Source of the DNA: Streptomyces sp. NBC_00670 | GTDB taxonomy: Bacteria > Actinomycetota > Actinomycetes > Streptomycetales > Streptomycetaceae | Assembly (NCBI RefSeq): GCF_036226765.1 | Contig: NZ_CP109017.1 | Location: 930,001-994,000, forward strand | Length of the DNA stretch: 64,000 nt | Direction: 5' to 3' | In this document: piece by piece, positions 33,783 to 43,416 of the stretch | Numbering within the stretch: position 1 is the first letter of the stretch | Layout of the letters: the number at the start of each line of letters is the position of its first letter | The notes under the pieces: model-generated | What the model saw: the letters and a program-made list of their open reading frames with translations, nothing else | What the model was told of the DNA's origin: nothing | The model's database searches: none | Made by a program: the position numbers and the translations under genes

Positions 33783-33830
33783 GGCGCACCCCACCCGCCG
33801 TCGGCCGACAACGCACCCCCCGCCGCCCCG

Positions 33831-34754
33831 TCAGGTCAGCGCCGCGGCCACCTGGGCCGCTGCCCTGGCCACCAGGGCGTTTTCCGTCGGACCCGCGGGG
33901 TCCTTCTTCGTCGAGAGCACCGCGAGGAGCAGTGGGGGCCGGCCGGGGGGCCATGCGACGCCGACGTCGTTCGCGACGCCGTAGCTCGCGCCGCCGCCGG
34001 TCTTGTCGGCGAGGGTCCAGTCGTCCGGCAGCCCGGTACCGAAGCGTTCGCCGTTCGTGGTGTTGGCGATCAGCCACCCCGTCAGCCGCTCCCGGTCGGC
34101 GTCCGGCAGCGCGCGGCCGAGGAGGAGGCGCGCGTAGGTCCGGCCGATGGCGTGCGGCGTGGTGATGTCCGTCGTCCGCCACGGCTCGGCCGAGTTGAGG
34201 TCCGGCTCCCACCGGTCGAGCCGGGTCGTGCGGTCGCCGAGCGAGCGGCAGAACCGGGTGATCCCGGTCGGGCCGCCCAGCTCGCTCAGCAGCAGGTTGC
34301 CCGCGCAGTTGTCGCTCTCGGAGACCGCGGCGGCGCACAGCGCCTCGACGGTCATGCCGTCGGCGAGGTTCTCGGGCCGGCCGGTGACGGGCGCGTAACC
34401 GGAGTCCGTCACCTGCTGCTCGGTGTACCGGATCCGCTTGGCGAGGAACTCGCCGTTCCGGTCCAGGTCGCGCAGGACCGCCCCGGCGGCGAGCGTCTTG
34501 AACACCGAGCAGAGGGCGAACGTCTCGTCCGCGCGGTACCGCACACTCCGCCCGGTGGCCGTGTCGTACGCGTAGACGCCGAGGCGTGCGGCGTACTCCT
34601 CCTCCAGCGCCCGGAACCGCCGGGCGAGCCCGGCGGTTCCCGTGGCGGCGTGCGCCGACGCGGCGGGCAGTGCGACGGCGAGGGCGGCCCCCGCGCCGAG
34701 CGTCAGCGCGGTACGACGGCCGGGGCGGAGCTTCGTGTGTCCCAGGGTTCCCAA
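33831..34754 (-). CDS. Class A beta-lactamase, Tat-type signal peptide
   Basis: 307 residues. All class A motifs are intact: S83-V-F-K86 (catalytic serine; the common form is STFK), S147-D148-N149, E183-PDLN (general base) and K251-T-G. Hydrolyses beta-lactams outside the membrane. The signal peptide PGRRTALTLGAGAALAVALP with a twin arginine and ASAHA cleavage site suggests Tat export. The start is TTG 34754: GGAG lies 9 nt upstream, and no ATG or GTG gives a proper signal peptide. Three CTGTCC elements (plus strand 34788, 34812, 34826) lie upstream. No bla regulator is adjacent. Confidence 0.92.
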   Translation of the reverse strand: MGTLGHTKLRPGRRTALTLGAGAALAVALPAASAHAATGTAGLARRFRALEEEYAARLGVYAYDTATGRSVRYRADETFALCSVFKTLAAGAVLRDLDRNGEFLAKRIRYTEQQVTDSGYAPVTGRPENLADGMTVEALCAAAVSESDNCAGNLLLSELGGPTGITRFCRSLGDRTTRLDRWEPDLNSAEPWRTTDITTPHAIGRTYARLLLGRALPDADRERLTGWLIANTTNGERFGTGLPDDWTLADKTGGGASYGVANDVGVAWPPGRPPLLLAVLSTKKDPAGPTENALVARAAAQVAAALT

Positions 34755-34787
34755 AACGGTGCTCTCCTGTTCCTGCGCACGGTGTGA

Positions 34788-34831
34788 CTGTCCACGTGGC
34801 TTCCCACATGACTGTCCCCACACGGCTGTCC
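34788..34831. promoter_or_regulatory. Three CTGTCC elements upstream of the beta-lactamase
   Basis: CTGTCCACGTG, CTGTCCCCACA and CTGTCCACGTT at 34788, 34812 and 34826 (24 and 14 bp apart), 34-77 bp before the TTG start. Could be regulator half-sites; weak evidence. Confidence 0.3.
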
Positions 34832-34891
34832 ACGTTCGTGATCATTTTCATGGACGCCTCGCAGGGAGACACAGTTCCACCGCCCCTCCCC

Positions 34892-36037
34892 TCACGCCGC
34901 CTCCGCCGCCACCCCCCGTTCCCCGGCGTCCCGGTGGATCGGCGTGCCCGAGCCCGTGAGCGGGACGCCCGTGCCGCCCCGCCGGGCCGCGACGATCTCC
35001 GCGGCGATGGACAGCGCCGTCTCCTCCGGCGTACGGGCGCCGAGGTCGAGCCCGATCGGTGACCGCAGCCGCGCCAGTTCGGCCTCGCTCACGCCGACCT
35101 CGCGCAGCCGCCGCTCGCGGTCGGCGTGCGTGCGCCGGGACCCCATGGCCCCGACGAACGCGGCCGGCCGTCGCAGCGCCTCCTCAAGCAGCGGCACGTC
35201 GAACTTGGCGTCGTGGGTGAGGACGCACAGCACCGTGCGGACGTCGGTCCCGGTGCCGCGCAGATAGCGGTGCGGCCAGTCGACGACGACCTCGTCGGCC
35301 TCCGGGAAACGGGCCCGGGTGGCGAAGACCGGGCGGGCGTCGCACACGGTGACGTGGTAACCGAGGAACTTGCCCGCCCGCACCAGGGCCGCCGCGAAGT
35401 CGATCGCCCCGAAGACGATCATGCGGGGCGGCGGCACGCTGGACTCGACGAGCAGGGTGAGCCCGCCGGGACAGTGGCTGCCGTCCTCGGCGACCTCGAC
35501 GGTGCCGGTGCGGCCCACGTCGAGCAGCGCCCGGGCCTGGGCCGCGGCCGTGCGGTCCAGTTCGGGGTGGCCGCCGAGCCCGCCCTCGTGCCCCCCGTCG
35601 GAGCCCACGGCCAGGACGTGGCCGAGGAGTTCGGCCGGGCCCCGTACGACGCGGGCGACGGCGGCCGGCGCGCCGGAGGCGGCGGCCGCCAGCGCCGTCC
35701 GCAGGACTTCCCGCGCGGGGGCGTCGGCGCCGACCGGGGTGACCATGATGTCGAGGACCCCGCCGCAGGTCAGGCCCACGGCGAAGGCATCCTCGTCGCT
35801 GTAGCCGAACCGCTGGACGACGGTGGAGCCGTCCGCCAGCGCCTCCTGGCACAGCTCGTAGACCGCGCCCTCGACGCAGCCGCCGGAGACCGAGCCGATC
35901 ACCGTGCCCTCGCTGTCGACGGCGAGGGCGGCACCGGGGCCGCGGGGCGCGCTGCCGCCGACGGCGACCACGGTGGCCACCGCGAACTCCCGGCCCTCGG
36001 CCAGCCAGTCGTGCAGTTGCCCGGCGAGGTCAAGCAT
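34892..36037 (-). CDS. xdhC: XdhC-family molybdenum-cofactor insertion/maturation protein
   Basis: 381 residues. N-terminal XdhC/CoxI domain (FAVATVVAVGGSAPRGPGAALAV, GSVSGGCVEGAVYE) and C-terminal Rossmann domain (PPRMIVFGAIDFAAALVRAGKFLGYHVTVCDARPVFA, then ILT-like CVLTHDAKFDVPLLEEAL and FVGAMGSRRT). Such proteins bind molybdenum cofactor, help its sulfuration and insert it into xanthine-dehydrogenase-family enzymes. It is the last gene of the operon, overlapping the large subunit by 8 bp, so it serves that enzyme. Confidence 0.92.
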   Translation of the reverse strand: MLDLAGQLHDWLAEGREFAVATVVAVGGSAPRGPGAALAVDSEGTVIGSVSGGCVEGAVYELCQEALADGSTVVQRFGYSDEDAFAVGLTCGGVLDIMVTPVGADAPAREVLRTALAAAASGAPAAVARVVRGPAELLGHVLAVGSDGGHEGGLGGHPELDRTAAAQARALLDVGRTGTVEVAEDGSHCPGGLTLLVESSVPPPRMIVFGAIDFAAALVRAGKFLGYHVTVCDARPVFATRARFPEADEVVVDWPHRYLRGTGTDVRTVLCVLTHDAKFDVPLLEEALRRPAAFVGAMGSRRTHADRERRLREVGVSEAELARLRSPIGLDLGARTPEETALSIAAEIVAARRGGTGVPLTGSGTPIHRDAGERGVAAEAA

Positions 36038-38168
36038 CCGGTGCTCCCGCGTCCTGGGCCCCCAGCACCCGGTCGGGGCGGATGGGCAGGTGACGGTGGC
36101 GTACGCCGGTGGCGTGCCGGACCGCGTTGGCGATGGCCGCGGCGGCGCCCACGATGCCGACCTCGCCGACGCCCTTGATGCCGACCGGGTCGTCGGGGTC
36201 GTCGTCCTCGATCCAGTCGGCCTCGACGTGCGGCACGTCGGCGTGGGTGGCGACGTGGTAGCCCGCGAGGTCGGCCCCGTAGAGGCCGCCGGTGGCCCGG
36301 TCCCGTACCGCCTCCTCGTGCAGGGCCATGGAGATGCCCCAGATCATGCCGCCGACGAGCTGATTGCGGGCGGTGAGCGGGTTGACGATGCGGCCGGCCG
36401 CGAAGATGCCGAGCATCCGGCGCACCCGGACCTCGCCGGTGGCGGGGTCCACGGCGACCTCGGCGAACTGCGCGCCGAAGGAGTGCCGTTCCTTCTGGGC
36501 GAGGGTGCCGAGCGCGGCGGTGGTGTCCGAGCGGACGGTGATGCCCTCGGGCGGGATGCCGGTCCCGAGCGCGAGCCGTTCGCGCAGTTCACGCCCCGCC
36601 GCGTTGATGGCCCACGCCCAGGAGCGGGTGCCCATCGAGCCGCCGGCGAGCATGGCGGGCCCGAAGTCGCTGTCGCCGATGCGTACGCGTACCCGGTCCA
36701 CCGGCACTTCGAGCGCGTCGGCGGCGATCAGGGTGAGCGCGGTGCGGGCGCCGGTGCCGATGTCGGCGGCGGCGATCCGCACGGTGAAGGTGCCGTCCGG
36801 CTCCGCCGTCGCCAGGGCCGTGGAGGGACCCGCTCCCGAGTGGAAGGAGGCGCCGGCCACGCCGGTGCCGAGCAGCCAGCGGCCGTCGCGGCGCACGCCG
36901 GGGCGCGGGTCGCGGTCGGCCCAGCCGAACCGGCGGGCGCCCTCACGGAAGCAGCCGACCAGGTTGCGGGTGCTGAACGGCAGCCCGGAGACCGGTCCCC
37001 GGTCGGGTTCGTTGCGCACGCGCAGCTCGATCGGGTCCAGGCCGGTCTTCTCGGCGAGTTCGTCGAGCGCCGATTCGAGGGCGAAGGACCCGGGCGCCTC
37101 GCCGGGGGCCCGCATGAAGGTCGGCGTCGGCACGTCGAGCGGGACGACGAGGTTGGCCGTGTGGTGGGCGGCGGCGTCGTACATGATGCGGGGCACGCCG
37201 GCGCTCGGCTCGACGAACGTGTGCACGGTGGAGGTCTGGCTGACGGAGCGGTGCTCCAGCGCGCGCAGCCGTCCGTCGGCGTCGGCGCCCAGGCGCACGC
37301 GCTGCGAGGTGGGGCTGCGGTAGCCGGTGAGCGAGAACATCTGGCGGCGCGTCATGACGACACGCACCGGCCGCTGCAGGGTCGTGGCGGCCATCACCGC
37401 GGCGACCTGGTGGGCGCGCAGGCCCTTGCTGCCGAAGCCGCCGCCGATGTGCTCGGAGCGCACCCGGACCGCGCCGGGGTCGAGGGAGAACATCTGGGCG
37501 AGTTCGTTCTGCACCCAGGTGGTGCCCTGGTTGGAGTCGATGAGCTCCAGCCGGCCGCCGTCCCAGCGCGCGGTCGCCGCGTGCGGCTCCATCATGCTGT
37601 GGTGCTCTTCGGGCGTGGTGTACTCGGCGTCCACGACGTGGGCGGATGCGGCGAGTTCGGCCGCCAGGTCGCCCTTCTCCGTCACGCCCGGCATGATGCC
37701 GTCCACCGTGTGGGCCTCGGGCCGGTCACCGGCGAAGCCGGTGTCGTGGGGTTCCACCTCGTAGTGGACGACGAGCGACTCGGCGGCCTCGCGGGCCTGT
37801 TCGGAGGTCTCGGCGACGACGAGCGCCACCGGCCAGCCGAGATGGGGCACCCGGTCGGTCTGGAAGACGGTCGAGGTCGGGTCCGGCGGACCCATCATGC
37901 CCATGTACTGGGTCTCCACGCGCGGGGCGTTGCCGTGGTGCAGCACGGCGCGCACGCCGGGCATGGCGAGGACGGGCTCGGTGTCGACGGCGGTGATCCG
38001 GCCGCGGGCGACGGTGGAGAGCACCAGCCAGCCGTGGGCGAGGTCGGCGAAGGGGATCTCTCCGGCGTAGCGGGCCGCGCCGGTGACCTTCTCGCGGCCC
38101 TCGACCCGGGTGTGCGCGGTGCCGACGACGCCGATCGGGGTCGTACGGCCGGTGGTGGCGGTGGTCAT
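36030..38168 (-). CDS. Molybdopterin-binding large subunit of aldehyde/xanthine dehydrogenase (PaoC-like)
   Basis: 712 residues. Aldehyde oxidase/xanthine dehydrogenase alpha-beta hammerhead (VEGREKVTGAARYAGEI) followed by Mo-cofactor domains: QGTTWVQNELAQMF, GGGFGSKGLRAHQ, APGEAPGSFALESALDELAE and near the end the catalytic base in GIKGVGEVGIVG. Oxidises aldehydes or purine-like substrates by hydroxylation at the Mo centre. ATG 38168 overlaps the FAD-subunit stop (ATGA). Absence of a twin-arginine signal on the small subunit suggests that the complex is cytoplasmic, unlike E. coli PaoABC. Confidence 0.92.
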   Translation of the reverse strand: MTTATTGRTTPIGVVGTAHTRVEGREKVTGAARYAGEIPFADLAHGWLVLSTVARGRITAVDTEPVLAMPGVRAVLHHGNAPRVETQYMGMMGPPDPTSTVFQTDRVPHLGWPVALVVAETSEQAREAAESLVVHYEVEPHDTGFAGDRPEAHTVDGIMPGVTEKGDLAAELAASAHVVDAEYTTPEEHHSMMEPHAATARWDGGRLELIDSNQGTTWVQNELAQMFSLDPGAVRVRSEHIGGGFGSKGLRAHQVAAVMAATTLQRPVRVVMTRRQMFSLTGYRSPTSQRVRLGADADGRLRALEHRSVSQTSTVHTFVEPSAGVPRIMYDAAAHHTANLVVPLDVPTPTFMRAPGEAPGSFALESALDELAEKTGLDPIELRVRNEPDRGPVSGLPFSTRNLVGCFREGARRFGWADRDPRPGVRRDGRWLLGTGVAGASFHSGAGPSTALATAEPDGTFTVRIAAADIGTGARTALTLIAADALEVPVDRVRVRIGDSDFGPAMLAGGSMGTRSWAWAINAAGRELRERLALGTGIPPEGITVRSDTTAALGTLAQKERHSFGAQFAEVAVDPATGEVRVRRMLGIFAAGRIVNPLTARNQLVGGMIWGISMALHEEAVRDRATGGLYGADLAGYHVATHADVPHVEADWIEDDDPDDPVGIKGVGEVGIVGAAAAIANAVRHATGVRHRHLPIRPDRVLGAQDAGAPDA

Positions 38169-39157
38169 CGGGCGGCCTCCTCGGCGAGTTCGGTGAGCAC
38201 GGCCACCACGAGGTTGCGCATCAGCGTCACCTTGTACGTGTTGTCGCGCAGCGGCCGGGCGGCGGCCAGTTCGGCGTCCGCGGCGGCGGCGAAGGTCTCG
38301 GCGTCGGCCGGCGCCCCGGTCAGCGCGCGTTCGGCGGCGCGGGCCCGCCAGGGGCGGGAGGCGACCGCGCCGAAGGCGAGCCGCACGTCGCGCACGACGC
38401 CGTCGGAGACGTCGAGCGCGGCGGCGACGGAGCCGATGGCGAAGGCGTACGAGGCGCGCTCGCGCACCTTGCGGTAGCGGGAGCGGGCGGCGACCGGGGC
38501 GGGCGGCACGGTGACGCCGGTGATCAGGGCGCCCGGCGGCAGGGCGGTCTCCCGGTGCGGGGTGTCGCCGACGGGGAGGTAGAAGTCGGCGAGCGCCAAC
38601 TCGCCGGGGCCGTCGGCGGTTTCGTAGGTGACGACGGCGTCGAGCGCGGTCAGCGCCACACCCATGTCCGAGGGGTGCGTGGCGACGCAGTGGTCGGAGG
38701 CGCCCAGGATGGCGTGGTTGTGGTGCTCGCCCTCGATGGCGGGGCAACCGCTGCCGGGTTCCCGCTTGTTGCAGGGCTTGGTCACGTCGGTGAAGTAGCC
38801 GCAGCGGGTGCGCTGGAGCAGATTGCCGCCGACGGTGGCCATGTTGCGCAGCTGTCCGGAGGCGCCGGCCAGTACGGCCTGGGTGAGCACCGGGTAGCGG
38901 CGGCGGACCTCGGGGTGGACGGCGAGGTCGCTGTTGGTGACGGTGGCGCCGATGCGCAGTCCGCCGCCGGGCGTCGACTCGATCTCGTCCAGGGGGAGTT
39001 GACGCACGTCCACGAGGAGTCCGGGGCGCTCCACGCCGGACTTCATCAGGTCGACGAGGTTGGTGCCGCCGCCGAGGAAGCGGGCGTCCGGGTCGGCGGT
39101 CAGCAGGGCGACGGCGCCGGAGACGTCACCGGCGCGCTGGTATCCGAACTCCTTCAT
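38165..39157 (-). CDS. FAD-binding middle subunit with extra [4Fe-4S] motif (PaoB-like)
   Basis: 330 residues. FAD-binding PCMH-type motif ARFLGGGTNLVDLMKSGVERP and LRNMATVGGNL. An insertion with cysteines (TRCGYF, PCNKREPGSGCPAIEG, DHCVA) matches the additional [4Fe-4S] cluster of the PaoB/YagS and 4-hydroxybenzoyl-CoA reductase type, which ordinary xanthine dehydrogenases lack. It passes electrons from the Mo site and [2Fe-2S] clusters to FAD. Overlaps its neighbours on both sides by 4 bp. Confidence 0.92.
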   Translation of the reverse strand: MKEFGYQRAGDVSGAVALLTADPDARFLGGGTNLVDLMKSGVERPGLLVDVRQLPLDEIESTPGGGLRIGATVTNSDLAVHPEVRRRYPVLTQAVLAGASGQLRNMATVGGNLLQRTRCGYFTDVTKPCNKREPGSGCPAIEGEHHNHAILGASDHCVATHPSDMGVALTALDAVVTYETADGPGELALADFYLPVGDTPHRETALPPGALITGVTVPPAPVAARSRYRKVRERASYAFAIGSVAAALDVSDGVVRDVRLAFGAVASRPWRARAAERALTGAPADAETFAAAADAELAAARPLRDNTYKVTLMRNLVVAVLTELAEEAAR

Positions 39158-39756
39158 GCCGCCGCCTCCGCGTCCGCCGTACGGCCGGTGTGCTCGGAGC
39201 CCGTGGGCTCGGTCCGCCGCTGCTCGGCGGTGGTGTCGGCCGCGCGGGAGACCGCCTGGACGATCGACACGTAGGCGGCGCAGCGGCACAGGTTGCCGCT
39301 CATCCGCTCGCGGATCTCCTCGGGGCTCAGCGGTGGTGGCCCGGCCTCGGGGCGTACGTCGTCGGTGACGGCGCTGGGCCAGCCGGCCGCGTGCTCCTCG
39401 ATCACCGCGACCGCCGAGCAGATCTGTCCGGGGGTGCAGTAGCCGCACTGGTAGCCGTCGAGGTCGAGGAAGGCCTGCTGCACCGGGTGCAACTCCTCGC
39501 CGCGCGCGAGTCCTTCGACGGTGGTGATCTCGCGTCCTTCGGCCGCGACGGCCAGATTGAGACAGGACACCTCACGGCGTCCGTCGATGAGGACCGTGCA
39601 GGCGCCGCACTGTCCGTGGTCGCAGCCCTTCTTGCTGCCGGTGAGATCGAGCCGCTCGCGCAGGGCGTCGAGCAGGGTGGTGCGGTGGTCGACGGTCAGC
39701 GGGTACTTCTCGCCATTGATCTTCAAGGTGATGGCGCTGGACGTCGAGGGTGCCAT
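39154..39756 (-). CDS. [2Fe-2S] small subunit of the molybdenum aldehyde oxidoreductase (PaoA-like)
   Basis: 200 residues. The plant-ferredoxin-like cluster is in GCDHGQCGACTVLIDG with a fourth cysteine in EVSCLNL; the second cluster in the helical domain is YQCGYCTPGQ and GNLCRCAAY. An unusual C-terminal tail of about 30 residues (TTAEQRRTEPTGSEHTGRTA) is disordered. No Tat signal. First gene of the four-gene operon; GAAAGAAG lies upstream of ATG 39756. The shared promoter region with the TetR gene holds two operators. Confidence 0.92.
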   Translation of the reverse strand: MAPSTSSAITLKINGEKYPLTVDHRTTLLDALRERLDLTGSKKGCDHGQCGACTVLIDGRREVSCLNLAVAAEGREITTVEGLARGEELHPVQQAFLDLDGYQCGYCTPGQICSAVAVIEEHAAGWPSAVTDDVRPEAGPPPLSPEEIRERMSGNLCRCAAYVSIVQAVSRAADTTAEQRRTEPTGSEHTGRTADAEAAA

Positions 39757-39938
39757 GATCAGCTTCTTTCGTGTATCCGGAACACGTCGGTAAGGAGCAC
39801 GGGGAGCACACGGAGGGGAAAGGATTCAGGAAGGACGGCATCGGGTCTGGACGCGTCAAGGGGGGAGCGCACGGAGCGCCGGGCACAGGACCCCGCACAT
39901 GGCGTAAAAGCGCTGCCCACCGGTACTATGGGGGCCAA

Positions 39939-39983
39939 CCGGACAGCTGTCCGGTACTTGGAAAGCTACCGGACAGCTGTCCG
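39939..39983. promoter_or_regulatory. Two palindromic operators CCGGACAGCTGTCCGG, 30 bp apart
   Basis: 39939-39954 is a perfect 16-bp palindrome; 39969-39983 repeats its first 15 bases. The 30-bp centre spacing is close to three helical turns. They lie 44-88 bp upstream of the TetR gene and about 180-230 bp from the molybdoenzyme operon start, so the TetR protein probably binds both and controls itself and the divergent operon. Confidence 0.82.
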
Positions 39984-40026
39984 CTTAGCAAGGGCTGACC
40001 CCACGACAGGCCCGAGGGGAGGACGA

Positions 40027-40608
40027 ATGGGACACGAGAAGGGCGCCCCCCTGCGCTCGGACGCGCAGCGCAACCGCGAGCGCATCCTGGACGTGGCGGT
40101 GGTCGAGCTGACCCGCTGCGCGGACGCGCCGCTCAGCCTGATCGCCCGGAAGGCGGGCGTCGGGCAGGGCACGTTCTACCGCAACTTCCCCAATCGTCAG
40201 GCCCTCGTCCTCGAGATCTACCGCCACGAGATGCAGCAGGTCGCCGAGCACGCGACCTGTCTGTTGGAGCACCGGGAACCGGACGTGGCGCTGCGGGAGT
40301 GGATGGACCGGCTCGCGCGGTTCGCGATGACCAAGGCCGGTCTGGCCGAGGCGATCCGCCAGGCCACCAGCGGCCCCGGCAGCCCCGGGCGGCCGGAGCC
40401 CACCCCGCTGACGGCCGCGGCCGAACTCCTGGTCCGCGCCTGCGAGGAGGCCGGGACGATCCGCCCCGGGGTCACCGGCGACGACTTCGTCCTGGCCATC
40501 TCCGGCCTGTGGATGCTCACTCCCGAGGACGGCTGGCAGGAGCGGGCCACCCGGCTCCTCGACCTGGTGATGGACGGACTGCGCGCGGGGGCGCCGGGGC
40601 GGCGGTGA
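40027..40608 (+). CDS. TetR/AcrR-family transcriptional regulator
   Basis: 193 residues. HTH: RERILDVAVVELTRCADAPLSLIARKAGVGQGTFYRNFPNRQALVLEIYR, followed by an all-helical ligand domain. ATG 40027 with GAGGGGAGGA upstream. Divergent from the molybdenum aldehyde oxidoreductase operon across a 270-bp region with two palindromic operators; this layout strongly suggests that it represses that operon until an aldehyde or related ligand is present. Confidence 0.92.
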   Translation: MGHEKGAPLRSDAQRNRERILDVAVVELTRCADAPLSLIARKAGVGQGTFYRNFPNRQALVLEIYRHEMQQVAEHATCLLEHREPDVALREWMDRLARFAMTKAGLAEAIRQATSGPGSPGRPEPTPLTAAAELLVRACEEAGTIRPGVTGDDFVLAISGLWMLTPEDGWQERATRLLDLVMDGLRAGAPGRR

Positions 40609-40623
40609 GGGCCCTGCCCACCC

Positions 40624-41295
40624 TCAGCCCTGTCCGGTTCGCGTCACCAGGTCCTTGAGCGCCACGTTGAGCGCGAGCACGTTGACGCGGGGCTCCCCCA
40701 GGAAGCCGAGCGTGCGCCCCTCGGCGTGGTCCGCGACCAGTTTCCGCACGTCCGCCACGGACAGCCCGTTGCGGGCGGCGACCCGGTGCACCTGGAGGGC
40801 CGCGTACCGCGGGGAGATGTCCGGATCGAGCCCGGAGCCCGAGGAGGTGACGGCGTCGGCGGGCACCTGCGAGGGCCGGACGGTGTACCCGGGCACCGAG
40901 TTGTCCCGGACCACCGCCGCCCGGGCCGCCCGCACCCGGTCGACGAGGACGGGGTTGTCGGCGGCCAGGTTGGTCGCCCCGGACAGCAGCAGCCGGTAGC
41001 GCGTGTTGACGGAGTTGGTGCCGAGCCCGTCCGCCGGGCGGCCCTGGAACCACCGGAGGTCGGGCGCGCTCTTGCCGTGCTTTCCCGCCACCTCGTAGGA
41101 CTGCCCGATCAGGGAGGAGCCCACCACCCGTCCGTCCGCCCGGACCTCCGAGCCGTTCGCGCGGTCGCGGAACAGCCCCTGGGCGATCCCGGTGACGAGG
41201 AGCGGATAGAGGACGCCCGTCACCAGGGTGAGGACCAGCAGCGCGCGCAGTCCCGCGCCCGCCGACCGGGCGGTGTTCACAAGGGAGTTGTTCAT
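40624..41295 (-). CDS. kdpC: Potassium-transporting ATPase subunit C (KdpC)
   Basis: 223 residues. One N-terminal membrane helix (RALLVLTLVTGVLYPLLVTGIAQ) followed by the extracytoplasmic domain with family motifs GSSLIGQSY, FQGRPA, SGSGLDPDISP and VNVLALN. Stabilises the KdpFABC complex and assists ATP binding. ATG 41295 has GGTGG 9 nt upstream; a GTG four codons earlier is possible. Last gene of the kdp operon. No kdpDE sensor genes are in the window; the TetR gene lies only 15 bp beyond, convergent. Confidence 0.95.
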   Translation of the reverse strand: MNNSLVNTARSAGAGLRALLVLTLVTGVLYPLLVTGIAQGLFRDRANGSEVRADGRVVGSSLIGQSYEVAGKHGKSAPDLRWFQGRPADGLGTNSVNTRYRLLLSGATNLAADNPVLVDRVRAARAAVVRDNSVPGYTVRPSQVPADAVTSSGSGLDPDISPRYAALQVHRVAARNGLSVADVRKLVADHAEGRTLGFLGEPRVNVLALNVALKDLVTRTGQG

Positions 41296-41322
41296 GACGT
41301 ACACCACCGTGCCGGTCCGGGG

Positions 41323-43416
41323 TCAGAACCCGGGGAGGAGGGAGACGAGCAGGTCGATCAGCTTGATGCCGAGGAACGGCGCGAGCAGTCCGCCCAGCCC
41401 GTAGCGGGCGAGGTTGCGGCGGAGCATCCGGTCCGCGCTCATCGCCCGGTAGCGCACTCCGCGCAGCGCGAGGGGGATCAGCGCGACGATGACCAGCGCG
41501 TTGAAGACGACGGCGGAGAGGATCGCGGAGTCGGGGCTGGAGAGCCCCATGATGTTGAGCCGGTCCAGGCCCGGGTACACCGACGCGAACAGCGCGGGGA
41601 TGATCGCGAAGTACTTGGCGACGTCGTTGGCGAGCGAGAACGTCGTCAACGCGCCCCGGGTGATGAGGAGTTGTTTGCCGATCTCGACAATCTCGATCAG
41701 CTTGGCCGGGTCGGAGTCGAGGTCGATCATGTTGCCGGCCTCCTTGGCGGCCGACGTGCCCGTGTTCATCGCCACCCCGACGTCGGCCTGGGCCAGCGCG
41801 GGCGCGTCGTTGGTGCCGTCACCGGTCATCGCGACCAGCCGGCCGCCGGACTGCTCCCGCCGGATCAGCGCCATCTTGTCCTCGGGGGTGGCCTCGGCGA
41901 GGAAGTCGTCGACGCCGGCCTCCTCGGCGATGGCCCGCGCGGTCAGCGGGTTGTCGCCCGTGATCATGACGGTTCTGATGCCCATGCGGCGCAGTTCGTC
42001 GAAGCGTTCCCGGACGCCGTCCTTGACGACGTCCTTGAGGTGGACGACGCCGAGCACCCGGGCCCCGCCGCTCTCCCCGGCGTCCTCGACGGCGACGAGC
42101 AGCGGGGTGCCGCCCGCCCGGGAGATGCGCTCCGCGCTCTCCTCCGCGTCCGGCGGCACGGTGCCGCCGCGCTCGCGTACCCAGGCGAGGACGGAGGCGG
42201 TGGCGCCCTTGCGGATCCGGCGCCCGGCCACGTCCACGCCGGACATGCGGGTGCGGGCGGTGAAGGGGATCCACCGGGCGTCCGCGAGCGCGTCCGGAAG
42301 CGGCTCGCGGGCCTCGTACGGTGCCCCGCCACGTCGTACGGGCGCGGCCTCCGCCAGGACCTTCTCCGCCAGTTCCACCACCGAGCGGCCCTCCGGGGTC
42401 TCGTCCGCGAGGGACGACAGCCGGGCGGCCCCGGCGACCTCGGCCTGCGTGGCGCCGCCCACCGGGACGAACGCGGCGGCCCGCCGGTTGCCGTGGGTGA
42501 GGGTGCCGGTCTTGTCGAGCAGCAGCGTGGAGACGTCGCCGGCGGCCTCGACCGCCCTGCCGGACATGGCCAGTACGTTGCGCCGCACCAGGCGGTCCAT
42601 GCCGGCGATGCCGATGGCCGACAGCAGGGCGCCGATGGTGGTGGGGATGAGGCAGACCAGCAGCGCGACCAGCACCGCCATGGTCGGCCGGGCGCCCGCG
42701 TGGCCGGCGATCGGCGGCAGGGTGGCGCAGGCGAGGAGGAAGACGATCGTCAGCGAGGCGAGCAGGATGTTGAGCGCGATCTCGTTCGGCGTCCGCTGCC
42801 GGGCCGCGCCCTCGACCAGGCCGATCATCCGGTCCAGGAAGGTTTCCCCCGGCCGCGCGGTGATCCGGACGACGATGCGGTCGGAGAGGACGCGGGTGCC
42901 GCCGGTGACGGCGCTGCGGTCGCCGCCGGACTCCCGGACGACCGGCGCGGACTCGCCGGTGATGGCGGACTCGTCCACGCCGGCGACGCCCTCGACGACG
43001 TCGCCGTCGCCCGGGATCACGTCGCCCGCCTCGCAGACGACGAGGTCGCCGACGGTGAGCGCGGTGCCCGGCACCCGTTCCTCGGTGCCGCCGGCCAGCC
43101 GGCGGGCCACGGCGGCGGTCCTGGCCCGGCGCAGGCCGTCGGCCTGTGCCCTGCCGCGCCCCTCGGCCACCGCCTCCGCCCCGTTGGCGAAGAGCACGGT
43201 GAGCCACAGCCAGGCGCTGATCGTCCAGCCGAACGCGTCGCCCGGGTCCGTGCAGGAGTACGCGGTGGTCAGCACGGAGCCCGTCCACACCACGAAGATG
43301 ACCGGCGAGCGGACCAGCGCGCGCGGGTCCAGCTTGCGCAGGGCGCCGGGCAGCGCGGCGGCCAACTGCCCCGGCAGGGCAGCGGGGTTCGGACGTGCCG
43401 TCCTGTCGATGGTCAT
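41323..43416 (-). CDS. kdpB: Potassium-transporting P-type ATPase subunit B (KdpB)
   Basis: 697 residues. P-type ATPase with TGES at 153-156 (actuator), the phosphorylated D301 in [13 protein letters not shown], the nucleotide-domain segment [13 protein letters not shown] and the hinge [23 protein letters not shown]. Hydrolyses ATP to power high-affinity K+ uptake through KdpA. ATG 43416 overlaps the kdpA stop (ATGA). Confidence 0.97.
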   Translation of the reverse strand: MTIDRTARPNPAALPGQLAAALPGALRKLDPRALVRSPVIFVVWTGSVLTTAYSCTDPGDAFGWTISAWLWLTVLFANGAEAVAEGRGRAQADGLRRARTAAVARRLAGGTEERVPGTALTVGDLVVCEAGDVIPGDGDVVEGVAGVDESAITGESAPVVRESGGDRSAVTGGTRVLSDRIVVRITARPGETFLDRMIGLVEGAARQRTPNEIALNILLASLTIVFLLACATLPPIAGHAGARPTMAVLVALLVCLIPTTIGALLSAIGIAGMDRLVRRNVLAMSGRAVEAAGDVSTLLLDKTGTLTHGNRRAAAFVPVGGATQAEVAGAARLSSLADETPEGRSVVELAEKVLAEAAPVRRGGAPYEAREPLPDALADARWIPFTARTRMSGVDVAGRRIRKGATASVLAWVRERGGTVPPDAEESAERISRAGGTPLLVAVEDAGESGGARVLGVVHLKDVVKDGVRERFDELRRMGIRTVMITGDNPLTARAIAEEAGVDDFLAEATPEDKMALIRREQSGGRLVAMTGDGTNDAPALAQADVGVAMNTGTSAAKEAGNMIDLDSDPAKLIEIVEIGKQLLITRGALTTFSLANDVAKYFAIIPALFASVYPGLDRLNIMGLSSPDSAILSAVVFNALVIVALIPLALRGVRYRAMSADRMLRRNLARYGLGGLLAPFLGIKLIDLLVSLLPGF

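Noticed and set aside
33599..33830. A gene between AsnC and the beta-lactamase
   Set aside because: The gap consists of repeat arms and hairpins; open frames there translate the repeat.
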